Assembly (NCBI GenBank): GCA_904419005.1
Contig: CAJFQI010000002.1
Coordinates: 17,593 to 81,592, forward strand
Direction of reading: 5' to 3'
From: Candidatus Avimonas faecium
GTDB taxonomy: Bacteria; Bacillota; Clostridia; Oscillospirales; Acutalibacteraceae
DNA: 64,000 nucleotides
Made by a program: the position numbers and the translations under genes
Notes under the pieces: model-generated
Databases searched by the model: none
What the model was told of the DNA's origin: nothing
The model's input: only the letters and a program-made list of their open reading frames with translations
Shown: positions 52,521 through 60,895 of the stretch, piece by piece
Numbering within the stretch: position 1 is the first letter of the stretch
Layout of the letters: every line of letters starts with the position of its first letter

Positions 52521-53882
52521 TCAGTTTTTCAGGCTTTGCATGGGCGCGGGAATCCGCCCGCCCCGCCGGATGAACAACGCCGGCGACCAGGTGTTGAGCG
52601 GCATGACCGGCCCGCCGCCCAGCAGGCCGCCGAAGGAGAGCTCCTCCCCCACGCCCTTGCCGATGGCGGGGATAACCCGCACGGCGGTGGTCTTGGAATT
52701 CACCATACCGATGGCGGCCTCGTCCGCAATGATGGCGGCAATCACCTCCGCGGGGGTGTCGCCGGGGATGTTGATCATGTCCAGCCCAACCGAGCAGACC
52801 GCGGTCATCGCCTCCAGCTTCTCCAGCCTCAGGCAGCCGCAGCGTGCGGCGTCAATCATCCCCGCGTCCTCCGTCACCGGGATGAACGCGCCGGACAGCC
52901 CGCCCACATGGGAGGAGGCCATGACCCCGCCCTTCTTGACCGCATCGTTGAGCAGCGCGAGCGCCGCAGTGGTTCCGTACGCCCCGCAGCACTCCAGCCC
53001 CATTTCCTCCAGGATATGGGCCACCGAATCGCCCACCGCCGGGGTGGGGGCCAAGGAGAGGTCCACAATCCCAAAGGGGACGCCCAGGCGGCGGGAAGCC
53101 TCCCGCGCCACCAGCTGGCCCATCCGGGTGATCTTGAAGGCCGTCCTCTTGATGATGTCCGCCACCGCGGTCAGGTCGCAGTCCGGCCCCGCCTTGGCCA
53201 GCGCCGCCCGCACCACGCCGGGGCCCGAGACGCCGACGTTGATGACGCAGTCCGGCTCCCCGGGGCCGTGGAAGGCGCCGGCCATAAAGGGGTTATCCTC
53301 CGGCGCGTTGCAGAAGACGACCAGTTTGGCGCAGCCGATGCAGTCCCGGTCGGCTGTGCGCTCGGCGGTCTGGCGCACGATCCGCCCCATCAGGCCGACC
53401 GCGTCCATGTTGATCCCTGCTTTGGTGGAGCCGATATTGACCGAGGAGCAGACGTGGTCGGTGACGGCCAGCGCCTCCGGGATGCTTTCAATCAGCTCCC
53501 GGTCGCCGGGGGAGAACCCCTTCTGCACCAGGGCGGAATACCCGCCGATGAAATTGACGCCGCAGGTCTGCGCAGCTTTTTCCAAGGTGACGGCCAGGCG
53601 GACCGGATCCTTGTGCTCGCAGGCCGCCAAAACCATGGCGATCGGCGTCACCGCTATCCGCTTGTTGATGATCGGGATGCCGTATTCCTTTTCGATTTCC
53701 TCCCCGGTGCGCACCAGATCTTTCGCGCACCGTGTAATTTTATCATATACGCGCCGGCAGGTTTTTTCAATGTCGCTGTCGCAGCAGTCCAGCAGGGAGA
53801 TTCCCATCGTGATAGTGCGCACGTCCAGGTTTTCGTCCTGGATCATGGTGATGGTTTCAAGGATGTCTTTGGTGTTGATCAC
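52521..53882 (-). CDS. UPF0210 (PFL/DUF711) family protein
   Basis: 453 aa, matching the UPF0210/DUF711 family over its full length. Characteristic runs include [81 protein letters not shown] and [20 protein letters not shown]. The fold is related to pyruvate-formate-lyase/glycyl-radical-like barrels, but the function is unknown. It lies 45 bases after the ACT-domain gene, an order conserved in many Firmicutes, which suggests they work together. Confidence 0.93.
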   Translation of the reverse strand: MINTKDILETITMIQDENLDVRTITMGISLLDCCDSDIEKTCRRVYDKITRCAKDLVRTGEEIEKEYGIPIINKRIAVTPIAMVLAACEHKDPVRLAVTLEKAAQTCGVNFIGGYSALVQKGFSPGDRELIESIPEALAVTDHVCSSVNIGSTKAGINMDAVGLMGRIVRQTAERTADRDCIGCAKLVVFCNAPEDNPFMAGAFHGPGEPDCVINVGVSGPGVVRAALAKAGPDCDLTAVADIIKRTAFKITRMGQLVAREASRRLGVPFGIVDLSLAPTPAVGDSVAHILEEMGLECCGAYGTTAALALLNDAVKKGGVMASSHVGGLSGAFIPVTEDAGMIDAARCGCLRLEKLEAMTAVCSVGLDMINIPGDTPAEVIAAIIADEAAIGMVNSKTTAVRVIPAIGKGVGEELSFGGLLGGGPVMPLNTWSPALFIRRGGRIPAPMQSLKN

Positions 53883-53927
53883 GCTTGAGCCATTCCTTTC
53901 CTTGGTTTGCTTTGGGGTCCGCCTCGC

Positions 53928-54197
53928 TTAAATCCGGTGCATAGAGTTGAAAATGTCCTCGTGCATAGTATGGACGGACAGCCCCATTTCTTTCCCGAGC
54001 GCGGCCATTTCATCGCTGAAGCGGGTAAAGGGGATATCGCTTTTGGATATATCGACCATCATGATCATCACGAACAGATCCTGAAGGATCGACTGCGTTA
54101 CCTCGGATACGTTGATGTTGTGCTGGGCGCAGGCGGTGGAGATTTTGGCAAGGATCCCCACCGTGTCCTTGCCGATAACGGTGATAACAGCGCGCAT
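53928..54197 (-). CDS. ACT-domain protein (UPF0237)
   Basis: 89 aa from ATG 54197, nine bases after AGGAGG; ATG 54203 would be only three bases from that site. MRAVITVIGKDTVGILAKISTACAQHNINVSEVTQSIL is a single ACT domain of the UPF0237/GcvR type, which usually binds an amino acid as an allosteric sensor. It is the first gene of the operon with the UPF0210 gene, so it probably controls that protein's activity. The promoter is at 54251-54278. Confidence 0.93.
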   Translation of the reverse strand: MRAVITVIGKDTVGILAKISTACAQHNINVSEVTQSILQDLFVMIMMVDISKSDIPFTRFSDEMAALGKEMGLSVHTMHEDIFNSMHRI

Positions 54198-54250
54198 AGC
54201 CATGTTCCTCCTCAAGCCAACCAGGCAAAATCGGTATTTTTATCGTTCCC

Positions 54251-54278
54251 ATTTTATCACATTTTCCGCCGAATGCAA
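54251..54278 (-). promoter_or_regulatory. Promoter of the ACT-UPF0210 operon
   Basis: Minus strand TTGCAT (54273-54278), 16 bases, TAAAAT (54251-54256) with a TGA extension just upstream of the -10. Confidence 0.65.
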
Positions 54279-54359
54279 TGCGCCGGGGGCAGAGAAAGCA
54301 GGAAAAAGACGAAATCCCCCGATTGCGCCGAACTTTTTCCGCACGCCGCCCCGGATTTA

Positions 54360-54368
54360 TGGTATAAT
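54360..54368 (+). promoter_or_regulatory. Extended -10 promoter of the PHP gene
   Basis: TGGTATAAT: a perfect -10 (54363-54368) with TGn extension. No good -35 is present. Transcription would begin near 54375, just before the first copy of the duplicated leader element. Confidence 0.65.
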
Positions 54369-54378
54369 GCCGTGGGAC

Positions 54379-54508
54379 GCCGCCGGGAAAGGCCGGCAAA
54401 GAAGCCGTTAGGGCGGCGCTGAGACGCCATGCCGTTTGGGAGAAATACGGAGTATTTCTCGGATGCGCCGCCGGGAAAGGCCGGCAGAGAAGCCGTTAGG
54501 GCGGCGCT
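54379..54508 (+). repeat. Tandem 42-nt structured leader element (two copies)
   Basis: GCCGCCGGGAAAGGCCGGC..., 42 nt long, occurs at 54379-54420 and 54467-54508 with one difference (41 of 42 identical), 88 bases apart. Each copy can fold an outer stem GCCGCC/GGCGGC and an inner CGGC-AAAGAA-GCCG hairpin. Between the copies lies the hairpin GAGAAATAC/GTATTTCTC (54440-54460). Both copies lie in the transcribed leader of the PHP gene, about 20 bases before its start. No known riboswitch class was recognised. Confidence 0.7.
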
Positions 54509-54528
54509 TGAGGACAGGAGGAACCACC

Positions 54529-55341
54529 ATGCTCATGAAAAACGCCAATATAGATTTTCACACCCATACCGCTTGGTCCCCCGATTCCGAGGCCGCGATG
54601 GATGCCATGTGCGCCTCGGCGGAAAAGGCCGGGCTGTATGCCCTGGCAATCACCGACCATGTGGAAATCCCGGCCTACCGGGCGGACGGGTATGACAAAG
54701 CGCTGGCCGGCTCCTTCCGGGAGGCGGGGGAGATGCAGGCCAAATACGCCGGGCGTCTCCGCATCGCCCGCGGGGTGGAGCTGGGGGAGCCGCTGCACGA
54801 CCTCCCGGTGACGGAGGAGCTGCTGGCCGGGTATGCCTTTGATGTGGTCATCGGTTCCCTGCATAACCTAAAGGACGACCAGGATTTTTATTATTACGAT
54901 TATACCCATACCGACGTCCTGCCCCTGCTCGACCGGTATTTTGAGGAACTGCTTGATATGGTGCGGTGGGGACGGTTCCACATCTTGGCCCATCTCACCT
55001 ACCCGTTCCGCTATTTCCCGGAGGAAAAGCGCCCAGCCGGCTACCGCCGCTGGCAGGGGGCGATTGACGCGATCTTCCGCACGATGGCGGAACGGGGCCT
55101 GGCGCTTGAGATCAACGTCTCCGGCCTGCGGCAGACGATCGGCCGGACGCTGCCCGACCTGCCCCTGGTCCGCCGGTTCCGGGAATTGGGGGGCGAGCTG
55201 GTGACCGTCGGTTCAGACGCCCACGCGCCGCAGGATATCGCCCGTCCGGTCGGGGACGGGCTGGAGGTGGCCAGGCAGGCCGGGTTCCGGTATGTGGCCG
55301 CGTTTTTCGGCGGCCGGCCGGAGCTTCTCCCCATCGGCTGA
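54529..55341 (+). CDS. PHP-domain hydrolase (histidinol-phosphatase-like)
   Basis: 270 aa from ATG 54529, eight bases after CAGGAGG; the track start at 54436 lies in the repeated leader. NIDFHTHTAWSPDSEAAMDAMC and ALAITDHVEIPAY supply the first metal-binding histidines and aspartate, FDVVIGSLHNL the third motif, and FHILAHLTYPFRY and LVTVGSDAHAPQDI the last. This is the PHP fold of HisK-type histidinol-phosphate phosphatases. No his genes are nearby, so another phosphoester is possible. Confidence 0.9.
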   Translation: MLMKNANIDFHTHTAWSPDSEAAMDAMCASAEKAGLYALAITDHVEIPAYRADGYDKALAGSFREAGEMQAKYAGRLRIARGVELGEPLHDLPVTEELLAGYAFDVVIGSLHNLKDDQDFYYYDYTHTDVLPLLDRYFEELLDMVRWGRFHILAHLTYPFRYFPEEKRPAGYRRWQGAIDAIFRTMAERGLALEINVSGLRQTIGRTLPDLPLVRRFRELGGELVTVGSDAHAPQDIARPVGDGLEVARQAGFRYVAAFFGGRPELLPIG

Positions 55342-55473
55342 TGCCAGCGTGTGCAGGCGGCGCCCCCTCGGCGGCCGGTTCCCTCTGGACTTCCGGCGGG
55401 GCGCGTTGTATAATAAGCGGGAATACGGCGGGCTGTCCCTGCCGGATTATCCAATGACAAAGGAGCGATGGAC

Positions 55474-55950
55474 ATGGACAAATTGCTGAAGCTGCTGGAC
55501 ACCAATGCCCGGATGAGCAATGCGGAGCTGGCCGTGGTACTGGGGAGCACGGAGGAGGCCGTCGCCGCGCGCATTGCGGAATTGGAACGCAGCGGCGTCA
55601 TCCGCTCCTACAAGGCCGTCATTGACTGGGAGCGCACCGACCGCGCCTATGTGACCGCCTTGATTGAGCTGCGGGTCACCCCCAAGCGGGACCTCGGGTT
55701 TGAGGCGATCGCCGAGCAGGTGGTGCAGTTTGACGAGGTGGAAAGCGTCTACCTGATGTCGGGCGGCTACGACCTCGCGGTAATCGTGAGCGACCGTACC
55801 TTCAAGGATGTCGCGATGTTTGTGGCCAAGCGGCTTTCCACGCTTGAGTCGGTGGTGTCGACCGCCACGCATTTTGTGCTGCGCCGGTATAAGGACGACG
55901 GGGTCCTTTTCCTGGGCGAAAAGAAGGACGAGAGGGGCTCCGTGATCTGA
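55474..55950 (+). CDS. Lrp/AsnC family regulator
   Basis: 158 aa from ATG 55474, eight bases after AAAGGAG. The N-terminal helix-turn-helix (LLKLLDTNARMSNAELAVVLGSTEEAVAARIAELERSGVIRSYKAVID) is followed by a RAM/AsnC ligand-binding domain (YVTALIELRVTPKRDLGFEAIAEQV, VYLMSGGYDLAVIVSDRTFKDV). It should sense an amino acid and regulate the aminotransferase gene with which it overlaps by one base. Lrp-aminotransferase pairs are common in clostridia. Confidence 0.93.
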   Translation: MDKLLKLLDTNARMSNAELAVVLGSTEEAVAARIAELERSGVIRSYKAVIDWERTDRAYVTALIELRVTPKRDLGFEAIAEQVVQFDEVESVYLMSGGYDLAVIVSDRTFKDVAMFVAKRLSTLESVVSTATHFVLRRYKDDGVLFLGEKKDERGSVI

Positions 55951-57125
55951 TGAGCTACGAAATACGCCTGAATAAAACGCTGGAGCAGCTGAAGCCCTCC
56001 GGCATCCGGCGCTTCTTTGATATCGCCAACGAGATGGAGGACGTGATTTCCCTTTCCATCGGCGAGCCGGATTTTTCCACCCCCTGGCATATCCGGGAGG
56101 AGGGGATCCGCTCCTTAGAGGGCGGGAAAACCTGGTATACCCCCAACGCGGGGCTGATGAAGCTGAGGGAGAGCATCGCCGGCTACGTCCGGCGCCATCA
56201 CGGGCTCTCCTATGACCCCAAGGGGGAGATCCTGGTCACGGTCGGCGGCAGCGAGGCGATTGACCTCGGGCTGCGCGCGTTGATCAATCCGGGGGATGAG
56301 GTGCTGATCCCGGAGCCCTGCTTCGTCTGCTATGTCCCCTTGGTTGAGATGGCCGGCGGCGTCCCGGTTTCGCTTGTCACCAAAGCGGAGGATGGCTTCC
56401 GCCTGACGCCCCAGGCGCTGCGGGAGGCCGTCACCCCCCGCAGCCGCCTGCTGATCCTGCCCTACCCGAACAACCCGACCGGCGGGGTGATGCGCCGCGA
56501 GCACCTTGAAGCGATCGCGGAGGTGGTCCGGGAAAGCGGGCTTTTTGTGCTTTCGGACGAAATCTATGGGGCGCTGACCTACGGCGACCGGCCGCATGTC
56601 AGCATCGCCGGCCTGCCCGGGATGCAGGAGCGCACCATGCTGATCGACGGCTTTTCCAAAGCGTTCGCCATGACCGGCTGGCGGCTGGGCTACGCCTGCG
56701 GGCCCGCTGCGCTGATGAAGCAGGTGATCAAGCTGCACCAGTATGCCCTGATGTGCGCGCCCACCACCGCCCAGTACGCGGCGATTGAGGCCATGGACAA
56801 CGGGGATGAGGATGTGGAGAATATGCGGGCGGAGTACGATATCCGCCGCCGGTATATCGTTGACCGCCTCAACCGCATGGGCCTGCCCTGCTTTGAGCCG
56901 GAGGGGGCGTTCTACGTCTTCCCTTCGGTGGCGGTCACCGGCCTGTCTTCGGAGGAGTTCTGCCAGAAGCTGCTGATCGAAAAGCATGTGGCGGTCGTCC
57001 CCGGCACCGCCTTCGGCGACTGCGGGGAAGGGTATGTCCGCATCTCCTACTGCTATTCCCTCAAGCATATTACCGAGGCGATGAACCGGCTGGAGGCGTT
57101 CCTGGAGGAATACAAGCCACGTTAA
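55950..57125 (+). CDS. PLP-dependent aminotransferase (class I/II)
   Basis: 391 aa. Fold-type I aminotransferase with SIGEPDFSTPWHIRE, YTPNAGLMKLRESIAGYVRR, GSEAIDLGLRALINPGDEVLIPEPCFVCY, PYPNNPTGGVM (substrate-binding asparagine region), VLSDEIYGALTY, and the PLP lysine in LIDGFSKAFAMTGWRLGY. The C-terminus has the substrate arginine in GYVRISYCYS. It resembles aspartate/aromatic aminotransferases; the amino acid is not certain. ATG overlaps the regulator's TGA. Confidence 0.93.
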   Translation: MSYEIRLNKTLEQLKPSGIRRFFDIANEMEDVISLSIGEPDFSTPWHIREEGIRSLEGGKTWYTPNAGLMKLRESIAGYVRRHHGLSYDPKGEILVTVGGSEAIDLGLRALINPGDEVLIPEPCFVCYVPLVEMAGGVPVSLVTKAEDGFRLTPQALREAVTPRSRLLILPYPNNPTGGVMRREHLEAIAEVVRESGLFVLSDEIYGALTYGDRPHVSIAGLPGMQERTMLIDGFSKAFAMTGWRLGYACGPAALMKQVIKLHQYALMCAPTTAQYAAIEAMDNGDEDVENMRAEYDIRRRYIVDRLNRMGLPCFEPEGAFYVFPSVAVTGLSSEEFCQKLLIEKHVAVVPGTAFGDCGEGYVRISYCYSLKHITEAMNRLEAFLEEYKPR

Positions 57126-57167
57126 AGCCGGCAGGATGCCGATCCGATGCAAAATGGAGGAAACGCT

Positions 57168-58052
57168 ATGGAGATAACGGCCACAGCGCCGGCCAAAATC
57201 AATTTGACCCTGGAGATTACGGGCCGGCGGGAAGATGGGTACCATCTGCTGCGCACGGTTTTCCAGGGGATTTCCCTGCGGGAGTCGGCCGCTGTCTGGG
57301 CGGAAGAGGAGCCGGGGATCCGGCTGTCCATTGCTGGGGCTTCCCTCCCCGCCGACGAAAGCAACACCGCCTGGAAGGCTGCCGCGTTTTTTCAGGAGCA
57401 TACCGGCTTTCCCCTTCCCGGCATCGGTATCCGGGTGCATAAGCACGTCCCTGTCGGGGCGGGGCTGGCCGGCGGCAGCGCCGATGCGGCGGCCGTTCTG
57501 GCCGCCTTAAACGAACTGGCGGGTACCCGACTCCGGCTTGACGAATTGTGCGAAATCGGCGCGCGGGTGGGCGCGGATGTGCCTTTCTGCCTTATGGGCG
57601 GGACGGCGGTCGGCGCCGGGACCGGTACGATCCTGACCCCTCTGCCCGACCTGCTCCCCTGCTCAATTGTGGTTTCCAAGCCGGACGCGGGGATCTCCAC
57701 GGCGGAGGCGTACCGCCGGATTGACGGGGCCGCCGGGCTGCCGGTCCCCCGCAGCGCCGCGATGGAGCAGGCCGTCTGCTCCGGCGACCTGCTGGCCGTC
57801 GGGCGGGAGCTCTGCAATGTGTTTGAGGCGGTGGCCGGTCTGCCCGAGGTGGAGGAGATCAAGAAAACGATGCGCGCCCACCATGCCCTCGGGTGCCAGA
57901 TGACCGGCAGCGGGTCGGCTGTGTTCGGCCTGTTTGACGAGCACACGGCCGCGGAACACTGCGCGCAGGAGCTCCGGCGGCGCTGGCGGGAAACCTTCCT
58001 CTGCCGCCCGGATCCCGATGGAGCGCGGGTTGAGAGGAAGGCGAAACTGTAA
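57168..58052 (+). CDS. ispE: 4-diphosphocytidyl-2-C-methyl-D-erythritol kinase
   Basis: 294 aa from ATG 57168, seven bases after GGAGG; the track start at 57147 is less likely. TAPAKINLTLEITGRREDGYHLL is the substrate-binding N-terminus, VPVGAGLAGGSADAAAVLAALNEL the GHMP-kinase ATP loop, and GCQMTGSGSAVFGLF the third motif. It phosphorylates CDP-methylerythritol in the MEP isoprenoid pathway. It is followed by spoIIR, an order found in several clostridia. Confidence 0.96.
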   Translation: MEITATAPAKINLTLEITGRREDGYHLLRTVFQGISLRESAAVWAEEEPGIRLSIAGASLPADESNTAWKAAAFFQEHTGFPLPGIGIRVHKHVPVGAGLAGGSADAAAVLAALNELAGTRLRLDELCEIGARVGADVPFCLMGGTAVGAGTGTILTPLPDLLPCSIVVSKPDAGISTAEAYRRIDGAAGLPVPRSAAMEQAVCSGDLLAVGRELCNVFEAVAGLPEVEEIKKTMRAHHALGCQMTGSGSAVFGLFDEHTAAEHCAQELRRRWRETFLCRPDPDGARVERKAKL

Positions 58053-58153
58053 AATATTTCCACCTCTTTGCATAACCCCGGCATTGGCCGCCCATACTCC
58101 GGATATCCAGCCGGCGCAACGCCGGCGAGAGGACGGAAAGGGCGGTTTTCTCT

Positions 58154-58801
58154 ATGTCAAAATTATTGCGTGCGCTGGCGATGGCCCTCAGCTTATCCCT
58201 GGCGCTTTCGTTGTGCGGCTTTGCCGGGGAATGCGGCGAGATCCGGGGCCGCGTTCTCCGGCTGCATGTCCTGGCCAATTCGGACAGCGCCGAAGACCAG
58301 ACGCTCAAGCTCTTGGTACGGGATACCATCGTGCAAGAGGCGGCGGGCCTGTTTGACACCGCCGCAAACGAGGCGGAGGCGCTGGCGCAGGCCCAGGCGC
58401 GCCTGCCGGAGCTGGAGGCCGCCGCCCAGCAGAGGGTGTACGACGAAGGCTATGATTACGCGGTACACGCGACGCTGGTGAATATGTATTTTACCACACG
58501 GCAGTATGAAGCGGTGACCCTTCCCGCCGGCTTTTACGACGCGCTGCGGATCACCATTGGGAGCGGGCAGGGCCATAACTGGTGGTGCGTGGTGTTCCCG
58601 CCGATGTGTGTATCCGCCGCCACCCAGGCCGCCGAGCTTTCCGACGTCCTGGAACCGGAGCAGGAAGAGATCGTGACCAGCCCGCAGAAATACGAGGTGC
58701 GCTTTAAGCTGGTCGAGGTTTTTGAGGGGATCGGCCGCCGGTTACAGGAGTGGTTCGGCGGCGGGGAGGACGCGCCATCCCAGAAGGCGGCGGCATCCTG
58801 A
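58154..58801 (+). CDS. spoIIR: Stage II sporulation protein R
   Basis: 215 aa. A signal peptide (LLRALAMALSLSLALSLCGFAGE) leads to the SpoIIR domain with IRGRVLRLHVLANSDSAEDQTLKLLVRDTIVQ and LRITIGSGQGHNWWCVVFPPMCVS, the diagnostic stretch. In B. subtilis SpoIIR is made in the forespore under SigF, is secreted into the intermembrane space and triggers SpoIIGA to process pro-SigE. It is direct evidence of sporulation genes. No SigF-type promoter was firmly identified in the 100-base gap after ispE. Confidence 0.94.
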   Translation: MSKLLRALAMALSLSLALSLCGFAGECGEIRGRVLRLHVLANSDSAEDQTLKLLVRDTIVQEAAGLFDTAANEAEALAQAQARLPELEAAAQQRVYDEGYDYAVHATLVNMYFTTRQYEAVTLPAGFYDALRITIGSGQGHNWWCVVFPPMCVSAATQAAELSDVLEPEQEEIVTSPQKYEVRFKLVEVFEGIGRRLQEWFGGGEDAPSQKAAAS

Positions 58802-59018
58802 CGGCGGCCGGCGCTTCAGAGCAGCGCCTCCTCTTTTGGCAGGGAGGGATAAAGCCGGCGCCCTCCGCCTGCGCTGCCGCGGTAGGGGGATCCGCCCCCT
58901 AAGCCGCCTAAGTGGGCCTCCGGCGGTAATGCCCGGACGGAAAGGGGCACTAAACCGGGACGGCGGCGTCCCCCGCCGCCCCTCTTGAATCTGGCTGGAA
59001 AGCGTAATGAGGGAACAT
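58802..59018. other. Intergenic stretch after spoIIR
   Basis: No frame with a ribosome site and no RNA was recognised here. It ends in the terminator 59019-59056. Confidence 0.4.
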
Positions 59019-59056
59019 AAAGGAAAGGCCCGCGGGCAAAGCGGGCCTTTCCTTTT
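59019..59056 (+). terminator. Terminator downstream of spoIIR
   Basis: AAAGGAAAGGCCCGC/GCGGGCCTTTCCTTT, a perfect 15-bp stem with loop GGGCAAA, followed by TCG; the T-rich arm CCTTTT serves as the tail on plus. Confidence 0.7.
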
Positions 59057-59058
59057 CG

Positions 59059-59259
59059 AAAAAAAGGGCGCAGCCAGCTTGGCTGCGCCGTGGAGAGAGA
59101 AGAAAGAGGAGATCCTTCCAGACGGAAGGGCGTCTTCCTTTCGGAAGACGGGGAGAGGGATAGGTAAAATGAAAAAGAGGAAGCCCTTTTACAAAAGCCT
59201 GTCTTTGTAAAAGGCGATCGCCGTTGAAGCCCGTTGCGGTCCGTGCGTCCTATGGCGAT
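59059..59259 (-). ncRNA. Candidate small RNA, about 200 nt, with CU-rich stretches
   Basis: On the minus strand a -10 box TATACT (59266-59271, CATACA 18 bases upstream) would start a transcript near 59259. It ends at a clean terminator, GGCGCAGCCA/TGGCTGCGCC followed by seven T (59059-59089). Inside are the hairpins CCUUUUACAAA/UUUGUAAAAGG and CGUCUUCC/GGAAGACG, and unpaired CU-rich runs such as CUAUCCCUCUCCCC and UCUCCUCUUUCUUCUCUCUCC, which complement Shine-Dalgarno sequences. No coding frame with a ribosome site lies inside. It does not match 6S, SRP, tmRNA or RNase P RNA by eye. Confidence 0.45.
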
Positions 59260-59448
59260 GGGTTTAGTATACCGGAGGAATGTGTTCGTTGTATGAAGAT
59301 CCGTAAAAGGATTCGTTAATAGTGAAAAACGCGGATCCATTTTGGCCGGCCTTCGGCGCCATCCGCGGCGGCATCCCCGCTCCCCGGGCGGAAAGGCAAG
59401 GAGGGCAGCCGCCTCGCACCATGCTCCAGTTAGGAAGGCCCGTCGCCG

Positions 59449-59595
59449 TCACAGCCGCTTATCGGTTTGGGGTACACCGTAATCTTCTCCGGATGCGTCA
59501 AAGGTGCCGGTTGAGGTGCGGATATCCTGAATCATTGCGGCGCTGGAAATACCGGTTTGCGCCGCCTTTGGCCATCCGCGCCTTTTAAGCGCCGC
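59449..59595 (-). other. Open in-frame segment following the amber stop of the 59596-59844 gene
   Basis: Directly after the TAG at 59596-59598 the same frame stays open for 48 codons to TGA at 59449. It contains AAMIQDIRTSTGTFDASG and EDYGVPQTDKRL, with codon use like a real gene. The ATG within it has no ribosome site. It could be a decayed or read-through extension or a small separate frame. Confidence 0.3.
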
Positions 59596-59844
59596 CTATT
59601 CCTCGTTGATTTCCCGGCTTTTTTCCTCCAGCCAGGCCAGCATCGCTTCCCGACCGTCGGCGTCAAGGGGGAAGTCCCTGGTTTCCAGGATCTCGCTTTT
59701 TTCATAGCAATAGGGCCCCCGCCAGATCGCCACCGAAAGGGCGTCCCCTGGTTCAATCCGGAAGCGGAACTCCCCACGGCTGCCGGTAAAGGGGTTTTTG
59801 CTTTGGAAAAAGAGCAGGGGAGGGATATCAAACAGCATAGGCAT
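59596..59844 (-). CDS. Small conserved-looking hypothetical protein
   Basis: 82 aa from ATG 59844, with AAAGGA ten bases upstream; the ORF-track start at 60078 extends it through an unlikely Pro/Phe-rich stretch. The sequence MPMLFDIPPLLFFQSKNPFTGSRGEFRFRIEPGDALSVAIWRGPYCYEKS looks like a small beta-rich fold, with a C-terminal helix (DGREAMLAWLEEKSREINEE). I do not recognise a family. A TATACT at 59942-59947 on the minus strand may be its -10 box. Confidence 0.6.
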   Translation of the reverse strand: MPMLFDIPPLLFFQSKNPFTGSRGEFRFRIEPGDALSVAIWRGPYCYEKSEILETRDFPLDADGREAMLAWLEEKSREINEE

Positions 59845-60079
59845 ATGGCGCGCGTCCTTTCTCGTCTTTTCTTGTGTCTGTCTTGTACCTGAGGGAAACG
59901 GCGGCTTTCGCCCAAAGGAAAAGGGGGCCGCTTCCTTCCCCAGTATACACCCTTTTTTGTGGATTGGGTAGGGGACGGGACAGGAAAAGGGGAACGGGCA
60001 ATCCCTGCCAATGGGAAAATGGGCCTCGCCGCAAGGAAAAAGCACATTTCGCCGGCTTTCGGGAAAAGGCTCCGACAAC

Positions 60080-60109
60080 TTGCTTTTTCATCGGCAGGTT
60101 TGCTATACT
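60080..60109 (+). promoter_or_regulatory. Promoter of the VTT-domain gene
   Basis: TTGCTT (60080-60085), 18 bases, TATACT (60104-60109), 36 bases before the start codon. Confidence 0.7.
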
Positions 60110-60145
60110 AATGGTATCCGATTTCAAGCCGGGAGGAGGGCGGAC

Positions 60146-60835
60146 ATGCCGGATTTTCGCCAAAGGGCCAAACGGGGCGTATTCTTTCTTATGAAGATTC
60201 TGCCCTTCCTGATCTGCCTGGGGATGGCGGCCGCCTTCTTCCTTTACGGCAGGGATCTGTCGGTGGAGGACCTGCTGTCCTATACGCCGGATAACCCGTT
60301 CCTGGCGGCCGGTCTCCTTTTTGCGCTTTACGCCGTCAAGAGCCTGTCCGTCCTCTTCCCGCTGGTGATCCTTTATATCGCGGCGGGTACCCTTTTCCCG
60401 CCGGCGGTGGCGCTGCTGGTGAATCTGGTGGGCGTGGCGATCTGCGTATCGGTTCCCTATGGGATCGGCCGCTTTGCGGGGGACGCTTTTGTGCAAGGGC
60501 TGATGGACAAGTATCCCAAGGTGCGCCGTATGGTCGAAGGGCAGAGGAAAAGCGACTTTTTCCTCTCCTTTTTCCTTCGGGTCGTCGGCTGCCTCCCGGG
60601 GGATGTGGTCAGCCTGTACCTCGGCTCGGTCTGCATCCCCTATCTCCGGTTCCTGGCCGGGAGCGTGCTGGGCCTTTTTCCCTCCCTGGCGCTTGCGACG
60701 CTGGTCGGCGTCAGCGTCACCCAGCCGGACTCGCCGATGTTTATCCTGTCGGTTTCCTGTACCGTCCTCCTGGCGGCGGGCTCTGCCGTGTTCTACTGGC
60801 TGTACCAGCGTCGGCGGAATCGGCAGGGAAAATAG
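60146..60835 (+). CDS. VTT-domain membrane protein (TVP38/TMEM64 family)
   Basis: 229 aa from ATG 60146, five bases after GGAGGAGGG; the track start at 60011 is upstream of the promoter. About six membrane segments with the VTT/SNARE-assoc domain: FPLVILYIAAGTLFPPAVALLVNLVGVAICVSVPYGIGRFAG, then FFLRVVGCLPGDVVSLYLGSVCIPYLRFLAGSVLG (the re-entrant FxRxxPxxP-like loop, here FLRVVGCLPGD). Bacterial DedA/TVP38 proteins move lipids or affect membrane homeostasis; the exact substrate is unknown. It is monocistronic. Confidence 0.88.
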   Translation: MPDFRQRAKRGVFFLMKILPFLICLGMAAAFFLYGRDLSVEDLLSYTPDNPFLAAGLLFALYAVKSLSVLFPLVILYIAAGTLFPPAVALLVNLVGVAICVSVPYGIGRFAGDAFVQGLMDKYPKVRRMVEGQRKSDFFLSFFLRVVGCLPGDVVSLYLGSVCIPYLRFLAGSVLGLFPSLALATLVGVSVTQPDSPMFILSVSCTVLLAAGSAVFYWLYQRRRNRQGK

Positions 60836-60895
60836 CCGGGACGCTGTTTCCGGCAGCCGCGTGCCGTCGGCGAGGCCCGGCGCGACGGACAGAGG

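Noticed and set aside
54379-54508. CRISPR array
   Set aside because: Only two copies, with structured rather than spacer-like sequence between them, and no cas genes.
54436-54528. Earlier start of the PHP gene
   Set aside because: It would translate the second repeat copy; CAGGAGG precedes ATG 54529 at good spacing.
59059-59259. 6S RNA, tmRNA, SRP RNA or RNase P RNA
   Set aside because: The 5' and 3' ends do not pair into the long 6S stem and no conserved core of the others was seen.
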